Part shown: positions 20,803 to 29,115 of the stretch, one piece after another | Layout: each line of letters starts with the position of its first letter | How positions within the stretch are numbered: position 1 is the first letter of the stretch | Assembly: GCA_001725155.1 (NCBI GenBank) | Contig: MEFP01000004.1 | Coordinates: 166,540-230,539, forward strand | Direction of reading: 5' to 3' | Length of the DNA: 64,000 nt | DNA from: Lysobacteraceae bacterium SCN 69-320 | GTDB lineage: Bacteria > Pseudomonadota > Gammaproteobacteria > Xanthomonadales > Rhodanobacteraceae | The notes under the pieces: generated by a model | Told to the model about the DNA's origin: nothing | The model's database searches: none | Seen by the model: only the letters and a program-made list of their open reading frames with translations | Translations under genes and position numbers: made by a program

Positions 20803-20895
20803 GCCCCACCGCTAGCCAAGGGCCGCAGCCCGACGGCGCATGTTACCGCCGGCCGCTGCCGGTGGTGCGGGATGGCGGGTCGCGACGGCGTTGCG

Positions 20896-22137
20896 TCAGA
20901 CGCCGGTGGCGGTCGCGCCGCGGCGGTCGAGCAGCAGCAGCGGCATGAGCACGGCGCAGAGTACGGCCAGCGCGCGATGGCGCTGTGCCGCAGCGATCGC
21001 GAACGCGGCCAGTCCCGATGCCTGCAGCGTACCGGCATGCACGGTCAGCCGCTGCCGCCGCGGATCGCGACGCAGCCGCACCGACGCGCCGAACAACCGC
21101 GCCAGCGCCGCGCGCGACAGCCAGCGCGCCGGCCAGCGCACGACCAGGTCGGCAGACGCCGCACCGGCGCGCCAGCTGCGGAAGCACAGCCGCCAGGCAT
21201 CGAGCAGGCCGGCGTGCTGCGGCGGCTGCGGCAAGGCGACCAGTTCCTCGCGCAGCGGCAGATCCGCCGGCAGGCGCAGGTTCCAGACCAGTCCGATGCG
21301 CTGCAGCGCGAGCAGGCACCACCAGCCCGGATCCCATTCGCCGCGATACAGGCCCAGCCGCGCCGAACCCGGAAACGCATGATGGTTGTTGTGCCAGCAC
21401 TCGCCCATGGTCAGCAGCGACGTGAAGCGGATGTTGCGTCCCTGCACCGCCGCGCCGCGCACGGTGTGGTGCATGCCGCCGCGGTTGTGCGCGAAATAGC
21501 CGATCAGCCAGTGCCCGAACACGCCGGCCGTGACCCGCGCGCAGACGCCCCAGCACACGAAGCCCCAGCCGCCCCAGGCGTGGAACAGCAGCGCCCACGG
21601 CAGCTGCTGCGCCATCCAGGTGCGTTCGAGAAAACGATAGAACGCGTCGTCGGCGATGCGCGGCTCCAGGCGGATCAGCGGCGGCTGCGTCAGTACGAGA
21701 TCGCAGTGCAGCTGCCACCAGGCGTCCTGCCACCAGGCGCGGCCATGACGCAGATAGTCGTGGCACTGCGGCAGCCGCTGCGCGTAGTCGCGCAGCTCGT
21801 GCTGGCGCAGCAGGCCCAGCGGCCCGGCCAGGCCGACCTGCACGCCGCAGTAGACCAGCGTGTACTCCAGCCATTTCGGACAGTCGTAGCTGGAATGGAT
21901 GAACTTGCGGTGGCTGCCGAGCGAATGGCCGAACAGCAGCACGACGGCAGTGGCGGCGAGGAACAGCGCGAAGGCGGCCCAGGAAAACGTCGCCACACCG
22001 CCGACCACGGCGCCGAACGCCATGCCGGTGAACCACAGCGACTTCAGCGGCGCATAGCGCACCTGGCCTGCACCGACGCATTCGGGCGCAGCAGCGCGGA
22101 CGCGGTGCAGGGCGAGGCTGGACGGCACGGCAGTCAT
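20896..22137 (-). CDS. Acyl desaturase (membrane fatty acid desaturase family)
   Basis: Di-iron membrane desaturase that probably introduces a double bond into acyl chains, resembling bacterial acyl-CoA delta-9 desaturases. The 413-residue protein has several hydrophobic segments and histidine boxes HSLGSHRKFIH (about 65-75), HNRGGMHHT and ECWHNNHHAFPGSA. The family's usual HRxHH second box appears as HNRGGMHH. The last 130 residues are a basic, less hydrophobic extension that I do not recognise. The ATG at 22137 has a strong AGGAGG six bases upstream, deciding the start. It is divergent from the sterol-desaturase-family gene at 22396, with an inverted repeat between them. Confidence 0.85.
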   Translation of the reverse strand: MTAVPSSLALHRVRAAAPECVGAGQVRYAPLKSLWFTGMAFGAVVGGVATFSWAAFALFLAATAVVLLFGHSLGSHRKFIHSSYDCPKWLEYTLVYCGVQVGLAGPLGLLRQHELRDYAQRLPQCHDYLRHGRAWWQDAWWQLHCDLVLTQPPLIRLEPRIADDAFYRFLERTWMAQQLPWALLFHAWGGWGFVCWGVCARVTAGVFGHWLIGYFAHNRGGMHHTVRGAAVQGRNIRFTSLLTMGECWHNNHHAFPGSARLGLYRGEWDPGWWCLLALQRIGLVWNLRLPADLPLREELVALPQPPQHAGLLDAWRLCFRSWRAGAASADLVVRWPARWLSRAALARLFGASVRLRRDPRRQRLTVHAGTLQASGLAAFAIAAAQRHRALAVLCAVLMPLLLLDRRGATATGV

Positions 22138-22208
22138 GACGGACCTCCTGGCGGAACGAAGCCGGATCGCGCGCCGCCGCCGCATCGGCGCCGCGGCAGC
22201 GGCGCGCG

Positions 22209-22234
22209 GGCGCGTGACACGCAGCTGTCACGCG
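22209..22234. promoter_or_regulatory. Perfect 10-bp inverted repeat, candidate operator
   Basis: GCGCGTGACA at 22209-22218 is inverted exactly as TGTCACGCGC at 22225-22234 with a six-base spacer. It lies in the divergent gap, 72 bp before the desaturase ATG and 162 bp before the sterol-desaturase-family start, so a dimeric regulator bound here could control one or both lipid-modifying genes. The remaining gap is GC-rich and shows no gene. Confidence 0.5.
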
Positions 22235-22395
22235 CCGCCGCCGGCCACGCTAGATTCGCTGCGGCCGGCGCGTCTACGCACTGCGACGCAATGCCGCGCC
22301 GGTCGCCGTTGCCGCACTGTCACGGCGCCGGCTTGACGGCGCCGCCGGCTTCCACAATTCTGCCTGCGCACCGTTTGCCTGGCCGCTAGATCCGC

Positions 22396-23649
22396 GTGAA
22401 TCCCATCGTCTACGCCATACCCGTGTTCTTCGCGCTGATCGGGCTGGAGCTCTGGGTCGCGCACCGGCGCCGCGCGCGCGCCTACGATTTCGCCGACGCG
22501 GTCTGCAGCATCGGCCTCGGCGCGATGTCGCAGGTCAGCGGCATCTTTTCCAAGCTCGTCGTGCTGGCGATCTACGTCGCCGTATTTGATCACCTGCGCC
22601 TGTTCTCGCTGTCGGCCGGCAGTGTCGCGGTCTGGCTGGCCGGCCTGCTGCTCTACGATTTCCTCTACTACTGGCATCACCGCCTCGGCCACGAGGTCGG
22701 CGTGCTCTGGGCCGCGCACGTCGTGCACCACCAGAGTGAAGAATTCAATCTTTCCACGGCGCTGCGCCAGACCAGCTCGGGCTTCCTGTTCGGCTGGGTC
22801 TTTTATCTGCCCATGGCCCTGCTCGGCTTTCCGCCGCTGGTGTTCGTCGCGGTCGGCCTGATCGATCTGCTCTACCAGTACTGGATCCACACCGAACAGA
22901 TCGGCCGGCTCGGCTGGTTCGACCGCGTGTTCGCCTCGCCGTCGAACCACCGCGTGCATCACGGCGTCAACGACCGCTATCTGGACAAGAACTACGGCGG
23001 CATCCTGATTCTCTGGGACCGCCTGTTCGGCACCTTCGCCGACGAGGACGCCGACGAGCCGGTCATCTACGGCACGCGTTCGCCGCTGCGCCGCTACGAT
23101 CCGGTCTGGTCCAACCTGGAGGTCTATGCGGCGCTCGCGCGCGACGCCTGGCGCACGCGGCGCTGGCGCGACAAGCTCGCGCTCTGGTGGAAACCGCCGG
23201 GCTGGCGGCCGGCCGATCTCGCCGCCGCCGATCCCAAACCGGCGTTCGATCCGTATGCACGGCCCAAGTACGCACCGCGGGTCGCGCGCGCCGTGCAGAT
23301 CCACGTCGCCGTGCAGTTCGCGCTGCTGATGCTGATCGGTGCCGACTGCCTCGCGCGCGCCGAGCAGCTGCCGCTGGCCTGGGGTCTGGGCTACGCGGCC
23401 TGGGCGATGCTGAGCCTCGTCGCGCTGTGCGCCTGGCTCGAAGGCGCGCGGCACGCGCCATTCCTGGATCTCGCGCGGCTGGTCGCGGCATTGCTCGTGC
23501 TCGTGCTCGGCGGCAGCTGGTTCGGCGCGGGCGGCGGCGCGGCGCTCACTGCCGTCGCCGCCGCCGTCGTGCTGGCGTCGGCCGGCGCCGCCGTCGCGGT
23601 CGCCTTCGCCGGTGCGCGGCAGCAGCCGGCGGCGGCCGGCGAATCGTGA
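22396..23649 (+). CDS. Sterol desaturase / fatty acid hydroxylase family protein
   Basis: Integral membrane di-iron oxidoreductase of the fatty-acid-hydroxylase superfamily; substrates are sterol-like or lipid molecules and cannot be told from sequence. The 417-residue protein starts at a GTG and has N-terminal membrane segments, then the clustered histidine motifs WHHRLGHE (about 95-102), HVVHHQSEEFN (about 112-122) and SNHRVHHGVNDRYLDKNYGG (about 190-209). The last third has three or four more hydrophobic stretches beyond the catalytic domain, ending in an Ala/Val-rich segment. It is divergently arranged with the acyl desaturase, which suggests shared membrane-lipid remodelling. Confidence 0.85.
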   Translation: MNPIVYAIPVFFALIGLELWVAHRRRARAYDFADAVCSIGLGAMSQVSGIFSKLVVLAIYVAVFDHLRLFSLSAGSVAVWLAGLLLYDFLYYWHHRLGHEVGVLWAAHVVHHQSEEFNLSTALRQTSSGFLFGWVFYLPMALLGFPPLVFVAVGLIDLLYQYWIHTEQIGRLGWFDRVFASPSNHRVHHGVNDRYLDKNYGGILILWDRLFGTFADEDADEPVIYGTRSPLRRYDPVWSNLEVYAALARDAWRTRRWRDKLALWWKPPGWRPADLAAADPKPAFDPYARPKYAPRVARAVQIHVAVQFALLMLIGADCLARAEQLPLAWGLGYAAWAMLSLVALCAWLEGARHAPFLDLARLVAALLVLVLGGSWFGAGGGAALTAVAAAVVLASAGAAVAVAFAGARQQPAAAGES

Positions 23650-23704
23650 CGGGCGGCCCGGCGCGGCGGCGCAGCGCCGAACGGCGCACGCGGCGCGGCT
23701 CGCC

Positions 23705-25618
23705 TCAGCTGCTCTGCGTGTCCGCCGGCGCCGGATCGCGCGGCAGCGAGAAATAGAACGTGGCGCCGTGGTCGACCTTGCTGTCGGCCCAGACGCGGCC
23801 GCCGTGGCGCGTGACGATGCGGTGCACGAGTGCCAGGCCGACGCCGTTGCCCGGAAATTCGCTGCTGCCGTGCAGGCGCTGGAATACGCCGAACAGCTTG
23901 GACTGATAGCGCGGATCGAAGCCGGCGCCGTTGTCGCGCACGAAATAGATGTATTCCGTCGCGTCGCTGATCGCGTCGATCGTGATGACCGGGCGCTCGC
24001 GCTTGGCGGAGAACTTCAGCGCATTGGACAGGAAATTCGTCCAGACCTGCTCCAGCAGGACGCGATCGCCGACGGCGGCCGGCAGGCTGCCGAGATGGAA
24101 TTCGACCGGGTTGCCGGCATGCTGGCTGATCAGGCGGTCGTACACGCTGCGCACGACGGCGCCCATGTCGAGCTCCACCGCGCGTATCGCCTGCCGGCCC
24201 AGGCGCGCGAACATCAGCAGGTCGTCGATCAGCACGCCCATGCGCAGGGTTTCGTTCTGGATCACCTCGACCTTCTGCCGCGCCTCGGCGTCGAGCTGGT
24301 CGGCATGCTGGCGCCCGAGCATCTTGGCGAAACCGGCCACGACGCGCACCGGCGCGCGCAGGTCGTGCGACACGGAATAGCTGAAGCCTTCGAGATCCTT
24401 GTTGCTGGCCTCCAGTTCCGCCGTGCGTTCGGCGACGCGGCGTTCGAGCTCGGCGTTGAGCTTGCGCAGCGCGTCTTCGGCCATGCGCTGGTCGTGGATG
24501 TCGCTGACCGTGCCTATCCACTCGTTCACCTTGCCCGCAGTCTCGACGATCGGCACGGCGCGCAGGCTCACGTAGCGATAGCTGTGCGTGGCCGCGTGCC
24601 ACAGCCGCAGTTCGAGCTGGAACAGTCCCGGCGCTTCGATCGCGCCGGCCCAGGCGGCTTCGAGCGCGTCGCGGTCGCGCGCCTCGAACGCATTGCGCCA
24701 GCCCAGCCCGAGGCAGCGCGCGGTTTCCTGGCCCGTATACGCCTGCCAGGACGGCTGTTCCTCGGTCATGCGCCCGCTGCCGTCGCTGGTCCAGACCACC
24801 GAGGTGATCGCGGCGACGAGCGTGCGGTTGCGCCGCTCGCTGATCTGCAGCGCCTGCTCGGCTTCGCGGCGTTCGCCGACCTCGTGCTCCAGCCGGCGGT
24901 TGGACGACTCCAGGGTTTCCGCGCGCAGGCCGATCTCGCCGAGCATTTCGTTGAATGCATCGACGAGATAGCCGATTTCGTCCTCGCTCGTGCGGGTGGC
25001 GCGCAGGCTGAAGTCGCGCCGCTCGATCACGTTGCGCGCGACTTCGCCGACTTCGACGATAGGGCGGGTGATCGCGGCGCCGAGGCGCGCCGACAGCGCG
25101 AGCGCGGCGATCATGCTCGCGATCATCACGAGCGCGAGCATGCCCAGATAATTGAGCACGCGGCTGACCAGCGGATAGTCGGCGCGCAGATAGACCGTGC
25201 CGGCGATGCCGTTCTGGTCGACGATGCGCTTGAACACGACGAGTTCGCCGCGCCGGATCGAGAAGCCGTCGGAATCGGGAATCGCCGGAAACGCCGCCGC
25301 CGCGGCGTCGTCGCGCTGATAGCTCGCGAACAACGCGCCGCGCGCGGTATAGATCGCCGCGGCGAGTATCGACGGGCGCGCCTTGAGCAGCGCGAGGTTC
25401 TCGCCGGCGGCCTTGGGATCGTCGAAAGCCAGCGCCGGCGCGCTGGCCTGGCCGAGAATGTCGGCCTGGGTCTGCAGGTCGGCGACCCAGACGCGCTGGT
25501 AGTTGCGCATGTCGTAGGCCACCATGCCGACGCTCGTGATCACCAGCGCCGCCAGTGTCGTCACGACGACGAGCAGCTGCAGCTTGCGGCGTACGCTGCG
25601 GGCGGCCAGCAGCCTCAT
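23705..25618 (-). CDS. Membrane sensor histidine kinase (CHASE8-like, HAMP, PAS)
   Basis: Two-component sensor of 637 residues. It has a first membrane segment (about 13-35), a periplasmic sensor (about 36-150) resembling CHASE8-type domains, and a second membrane segment (about 153-177). HAMP (about 178-230), a coiled stretch and PAS (about 265-380) follow. HisKA has phospho-acceptor His418 in SVSHDLRAP, and the HATPase_c domain has N-box NFLSNALKFS, DNGAGFDP and GNGVGLALVHRI. The ATG at 25618 lies one base after the stop of the YfiR-like gene; the frame upstream is a shadow of that gene. No response regulator is adjacent, so the partner is encoded elsewhere. Confidence 0.9.
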   Translation of the reverse strand: MRLLAARSVRRKLQLLVVVTTLAALVITSVGMVAYDMRNYQRVWVADLQTQADILGQASAPALAFDDPKAAGENLALLKARPSILAAAIYTARGALFASYQRDDAAAAAFPAIPDSDGFSIRRGELVVFKRIVDQNGIAGTVYLRADYPLVSRVLNYLGMLALVMIASMIAALALSARLGAAITRPIVEVGEVARNVIERRDFSLRATRTSEDEIGYLVDAFNEMLGEIGLRAETLESSNRRLEHEVGERREAEQALQISERRNRTLVAAITSVVWTSDGSGRMTEEQPSWQAYTGQETARCLGLGWRNAFEARDRDALEAAWAGAIEAPGLFQLELRLWHAATHSYRYVSLRAVPIVETAGKVNEWIGTVSDIHDQRMAEDALRKLNAELERRVAERTAELEASNKDLEGFSYSVSHDLRAPVRVVAGFAKMLGRQHADQLDAEARQKVEVIQNETLRMGVLIDDLLMFARLGRQAIRAVELDMGAVVRSVYDRLISQHAGNPVEFHLGSLPAAVGDRVLLEQVWTNFLSNALKFSAKRERPVITIDAISDATEYIYFVRDNGAGFDPRYQSKLFGVFQRLHGSSEFPGNGVGLALVHRIVTRHGGRVWADSKVDHGATFYFSLPRDPAPADTQSS

Positions 25619-25619
25619 G

Positions 25620-26174
25620 TCAGCGCGCCTCCCCGGATCGCAGGTTGTAGGCGACGGCGAGCAGCCGCGAACTGAGCTTGAGGCCGCGCCGTTCGGCGCC
25701 CGCGGCGGAGATTTCGAAGCGCACGCGGCCCTCGGCAATGATGAAATTGATCACGCTGCCGCTGCTGAGCGCACTGTCGGCTTCGGTCACGACCAGCATG
25801 GGCCGGGCTCCGGTCGCGCTGAGCGCCGGCGCCAGCGCGCCGCCGGCGCCGACGAACAGCACGTTGACGCCGTCGAGGTCGTCGCCGTCGTGCAGCTCGC
25901 GGACGTGCAGCGAATGCGTTTCGATGCGGCGTCCGTTCGTCGCGCGGCCGAGCTCCTCGGCGATGGCGCGGTCGCCGAGCACGCCGAACACCAGCGGCGA
26001 ATCCGCGGCGGCGAACGCGCCGGCGGGCCAGTCCACGTAGGTCGCGAACTTGTAGATGAAGGCCGCCTTGACGCGCTTTTCCAGCGGCGCTTCCGTATCG
26101 GCGCCATGGCTCGCCGCGGCGGCCAGCGACAGCAGCAGGCCGAGCAGCAGGATCAGGCCGGCGCGCAGGCGCAT
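25620..26174 (-). CDS. YfiR family (DUF4154) periplasmic protein
   Basis: The 184-residue protein has a signal peptide (about 1-24) and the YfiR/DUF4154 fold: KRVKAAFIYKFATYVDWP at the start of the mature chain, then FGVLGDRAIAEELG, NVLFVG, and a C-terminal INFIIAEGRVRFEISAAGAERRGLKLSSRLLAVA. In Pseudomonas YfiR is a periplasmic repressor of a diguanylate cyclase; here the neighbour is a histidine kinase, so it may instead modulate that sensor. The start codon ATG at 26174 sits two bases after the TonB receptor stop; a GTG two codons upstream is an alternative. Confidence 0.88.
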   Translation of the reverse strand: MRLRAGLILLLGLLLSLAAAASHGADTEAPLEKRVKAAFIYKFATYVDWPAGAFAAADSPLVFGVLGDRAIAEELGRATNGRRIETHSLHVRELHDGDDLDGVNVLFVGAGGALAPALSATGARPMLVVTEADSALSSGSVINFIIAEGRVRFEISAAGAERRGLKLSSRLLAVAYNLRSGEAR

Positions 26175-26176
26175 GT

Positions 26177-28108
26177 TCACCAGCGCCACTCCAGGTCGAC
26201 CGAGCCCTCGCGGCCGAACTCGCTGCGCTGGCTGAGCACGCCGGGCTCGAATTCCGGATGGCGCGCGTCGAACAGGTTGCGCAGGCGCACGGCGAGCGCG
26301 AGGCGCGGCGACGGCCGCCAGGCATAGCCGGCGTCGAGCACGGCGTAGCCGGGAATCACCGGCGCCGGCAGCCGGCTCACGGCGCGTGCGGAAACGTCGA
26401 GTTCGTGGCGCGGCGCGAGCTGCACGGTGGCGCGCAGCTGCGCCTGATGGCGCGGGTCGTTGCCGAGATCGGTAGTGCCCTCCGGATCGCGTCCGCCGGG
26501 CTTCTGCCGCAGGTTCTGATGCAGTTCCACGAGGCCCGCGGCCAGGCGCGTGCGTTCGCCGAGGCGCCAGGTGGCCCAGGCTTCGACGCCCGTCGTCGTG
26601 CCCTCGTTGAGATTCACGACGAAGAAGCCGCCGCCGCTCGCGGCCGGCTGGCCGCTGCGCAGCTTGTCGTGGCGGTGGTGGAACGCGGTCAGCGACCAGG
26701 AGAAAGCGTCGCCGGACTGGCCGCGGAACCCGAGCTCGAACACGTTGGACACTTCCGACACGAAATCCGGTCCGCCGCGGATCAGGAACGGCGGCGCAGT
26801 CGGCAGGAAGAACTCCTTGTCGATCCGCGACGGCGCGCGCACCGCGCGCGAAACGGCGGCCCAGATCAGCTGGTCCGGACTGGTCTTCCAGGCCAGGCGC
26901 AGGGTCGGCAGCACTTCCACGCCGGTGTAGGTATTGCGGTCGAGCTTGAGCCCGACGGTCGCCTCGACCGCCTCGTCCAGGCGGATCGCGTCCTGCACGA
27001 ACAGATTGGACCATTGCAGGGTGCGGCGCGCCGGAATGAACGTCGCCAGCAATCCCTTTTCGATGCGGTCGCGCGCCTCGCGGTAGCCGCCGCCCCAGAC
27101 CAGCGTATGCGCCGCCAGCGGCAGGCTGTGCTGAAATTCCAGGTCGGCCACGTCCATGCGGTCGTGGAACAGCACGGGATCGTCGCGCCGGCTGTGGTCG
27201 AACCAGGCCTGCACGCGCCAGTGCTCGCCGTCGTCTTCCTCATGATTCCAGCGCGCGATCAGGTTGGAACCGGACACCTCGACCGGGCCGAACGCGCGCA
27301 TTTCCGATTCGCCGCGATAGCTGTCGCCCTGCACCGTGAAACCGCTGGCGGCGTCGCCCCAGTCGGCGCGGAAGCCGGCCTGCGCGCTGTCCCAGCCGTC
27401 GGGCTGGCGCGCGCTCTGCGCGTCGAACGTGTTGTCGATCCGCGTGCGCCGCGCATAGACGCGATAGCTGCCGCTGCCGAGCGCGCCGCCCTGGCGCACG
27501 GCGAGCGCGCGCTGGTCGCTCGCGGCCGTCGCGGCGAGCAGGCCGTCGCGCGTCGCGCCGGCCGGCCGCGTGATCACGTTGATCACGCCGTTCACCGCGT
27601 TGGCGCCCCACAGGGTCGCGCCGGGGCCGCTGATGACCTCGATGCGCTCCACGTCCTGCAGCATGACTTCCTGCGCGTCCCAGAACACGCCGGAGAACAG
27701 CGGCGTGTAGACCGTGCGGCCGTCGATCAGCACGAGCAGCTTGTTGCCGAGCGCGTTGTTGAAGCCGCGCGAGGAGATCGCGTAGTTCGACGCGTTGACG
27801 CGCGCGACCTGCAGGTTCGGCGCGAGGCGCAGCGCCTCGGGCAGGGTCGCCGCGCCGGAGCGGCGGATGTCGTCGGCCGTGATGACGTAGATCGACGCGG
27901 CCGCATCGAGCAGGCGCTCGGCGCGGCGCGACACGGAGGTCACCTCGATGTCGCCGAGCTGTTCCAGGCTGAGGTCGGCGAGGTCGTCGGCCTGCGGGCC
28001 TCCGGCAGCGGCCGCTCCGGCCAGCGCGGCCAGCGCGAACGCGAGGCCGCAGCGGTTGCGATTCGTGCTCCCGCGGCGCAGCGCGGCCCGTCCGAAGCGA
28101 AAGTCCAT
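26177..28108 (-). CDS. TonB-dependent outer membrane receptor
   Basis: A 643-residue outer membrane receptor that would import a scarce ligand using TonB energy; the ligand cannot be deduced. A signal region ends near residue 40, followed by DLADLSLEQLGDIEVTSVSRR, the TonB-box-like start of many YfiR-linked receptors. The plug domain has FNNALGNKLLVLIDGRTVYTPL and ERIEVISGPGATLWGANAVNGVINVITR. A 22-strand-type barrel follows and ends with the expected terminal aromatic residue (EWRW). Start choice: the ATG at 28108 has GGGGA six bases upstream, better than the ATG at 28114. It is the first gene of a receptor-YfiR-kinase operon with almost no spacing. Confidence 0.9.
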   Translation of the reverse strand: MDFRFGRAALRRGSTNRNRCGLAFALAALAGAAAAGGPQADDLADLSLEQLGDIEVTSVSRRAERLLDAAASIYVITADDIRRSGAATLPEALRLAPNLQVARVNASNYAISSRGFNNALGNKLLVLIDGRTVYTPLFSGVFWDAQEVMLQDVERIEVISGPGATLWGANAVNGVINVITRPAGATRDGLLAATAASDQRALAVRQGGALGSGSYRVYARRTRIDNTFDAQSARQPDGWDSAQAGFRADWGDAASGFTVQGDSYRGESEMRAFGPVEVSGSNLIARWNHEEDDGEHWRVQAWFDHSRRDDPVLFHDRMDVADLEFQHSLPLAAHTLVWGGGYREARDRIEKGLLATFIPARRTLQWSNLFVQDAIRLDEAVEATVGLKLDRNTYTGVEVLPTLRLAWKTSPDQLIWAAVSRAVRAPSRIDKEFFLPTAPPFLIRGGPDFVSEVSNVFELGFRGQSGDAFSWSLTAFHHRHDKLRSGQPAASGGGFFVVNLNEGTTTGVEAWATWRLGERTRLAAGLVELHQNLRQKPGGRDPEGTTDLGNDPRHQAQLRATVQLAPRHELDVSARAVSRLPAPVIPGYAVLDAGYAWRPSPRLALAVRLRNLFDARHPEFEPGVLSQRSEFGREGSVDLEWRW

Positions 28109-28237
28109 CCGCATTCCCCGACGCCAGAAGGATCAGGACTGCATCCGCAAACGCCGGCAGGCGGAGCCTTCATACCGCGCCGTTCCGACGCACGGATCTT
28201 TACGCCCGGTCTGGGAAAAAGCAACTTGTGAGGGAGT

Positions 28238-28273
28238 GCCCGGCGGGCCGGCCCGATCGTCGGCCCGCCGGGC
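28238..28273. terminator. Strong GC hairpin without T-run, possible terminator
   Basis: A 13-bp perfect inverted repeat (28238-28250 and 28261-28273, core GGCGGGCC/GGCCCGCC) with a ten-base loop lies between the GYF-pilin gene ending at 28383 and the TonB receptor start. It could end transcription of the upstream minus-strand gene or insulate the receptor operon. There is no U-tract, so it may be a rho-dependent or protein-binding site instead. Confidence 0.45.
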
Positions 28274-28382
28274 GGCGAAAGCCGTCGACGGCGCGCGTAC
28301 GCCGCGGCGGCGCGGCGGACGGATATGTCCCGCGGCGCGCAGCCGGCGAGCGGCCCGACGACGCGCCCGCGGCGAAGCGTGC

Positions 28383-29051
28383 TCAGCGTGAATTGCGCCG
28401 CATCGACGTCGGCAGATAGCGCGGCGCGATGTTCTCGCCGCTTTCGGTCCAGTGCTGCTGGCTGTCCATGTGCAGGATCAGGCGCGCGCCGTCCAGCCGC
28501 GCGCCGAGGTTGCGCGGGGTCGCGCGGATCTCGCAGCCGCCGCCGGCGTCGGCGAACTCCAGCGTCGCGAGATAGGGATTGGCGTAGCTCTCGGGCGCCT
28601 CGAAGCCTTCGTCGCCGTTGCGCGGGCAGCGGCCGTTGCTCAGATAGAACTCGGCCACGGCGGTGCGCTGGGTCGCGGCGACGACATAGGCCTGCGCGAC
28701 CTTCGAGCGCACGGTGTAGTCGCTGTAGGCCGGAATCGCGATCGCCGCGAGGATGCCGCCGATCAGCACGACGCCGATCAGCAGCACGCCGAGGACGATC
28801 AGCGCAACCTTCTTGCCGCCGCCCGGCGCCGGGCGCGGCCGGACCGGCGCGCGCGGCAGCGGCGGCGGCGCGCCCTGCAGGCCGAGCTCGGCCGCGACCT
28901 GGGCCAGCGGCACCCAGGACGGCAGCCGCTCGTGCCAGACCAACGTGGCCATGTCCAGCTCGCCGCGCTGCAGCGCGGCGCGCAGCTGGTCGGCGGAAAC
29001 CGGTCCGCGCTGCTGGCGCTGGCGGTCGGCGTAATACCACTGCTGTGTCAT
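28383..29051 (-). CDS. GYF-domain protein fused to a type IV pilin-like module
   Basis: The 222-residue protein starts with a GYF_2/DUF4339 domain (about 2-55: QQWYYADRQRQQRGPVSADQL, then ATLVWHERLPSWVPL). A Pro-rich linker leads to one long hydrophobic helix (about 81-107) that continues into IPAYSDYTVRSKVAQAYVVA, which resembles the N-terminal helix and start of the globular domain of type IV pilins. Two Cys residues (SNGRCP and GGGCEI) could form the pilin-like disulfide. Because the hydrophobic helix is internal, it is probably not processed by prepilin peptidase; the GYF domain would stay cytoplasmic. Function unknown. It lies 64 bp after the DUF58 gene on the same strand. Confidence 0.8.
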   Translation of the reverse strand: MTQQWYYADRQRQQRGPVSADQLRAALQRGELDMATLVWHERLPSWVPLAQVAAELGLQGAPPPLPRAPVRPRPAPGGGKKVALIVLGVLLIGVVLIGGILAAIAIPAYSDYTVRSKVAQAYVVAATQRTAVAEFYLSNGRCPRNGDEGFEAPESYANPYLATLEFADAGGGCEIRATPRNLGARLDGARLILHMDSQQHWTESGENIAPRYLPTSMRRNSR

Positions 29052-29115
29052 CGTCGGCTCCCCCGGCGTCTACGCGAGCAGTCTAGAGGCGCCGGAAGCA
29101 ACTCTCCAGGCGCGA

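Noticed and set aside
18518..20809. A second minus-strand frame of 763 codons across the RCC1 gene
   Set aside because: It is a frame-shifted reading of the same repeats; the CWGxNxxGQLG periodicity belongs to the other frame.
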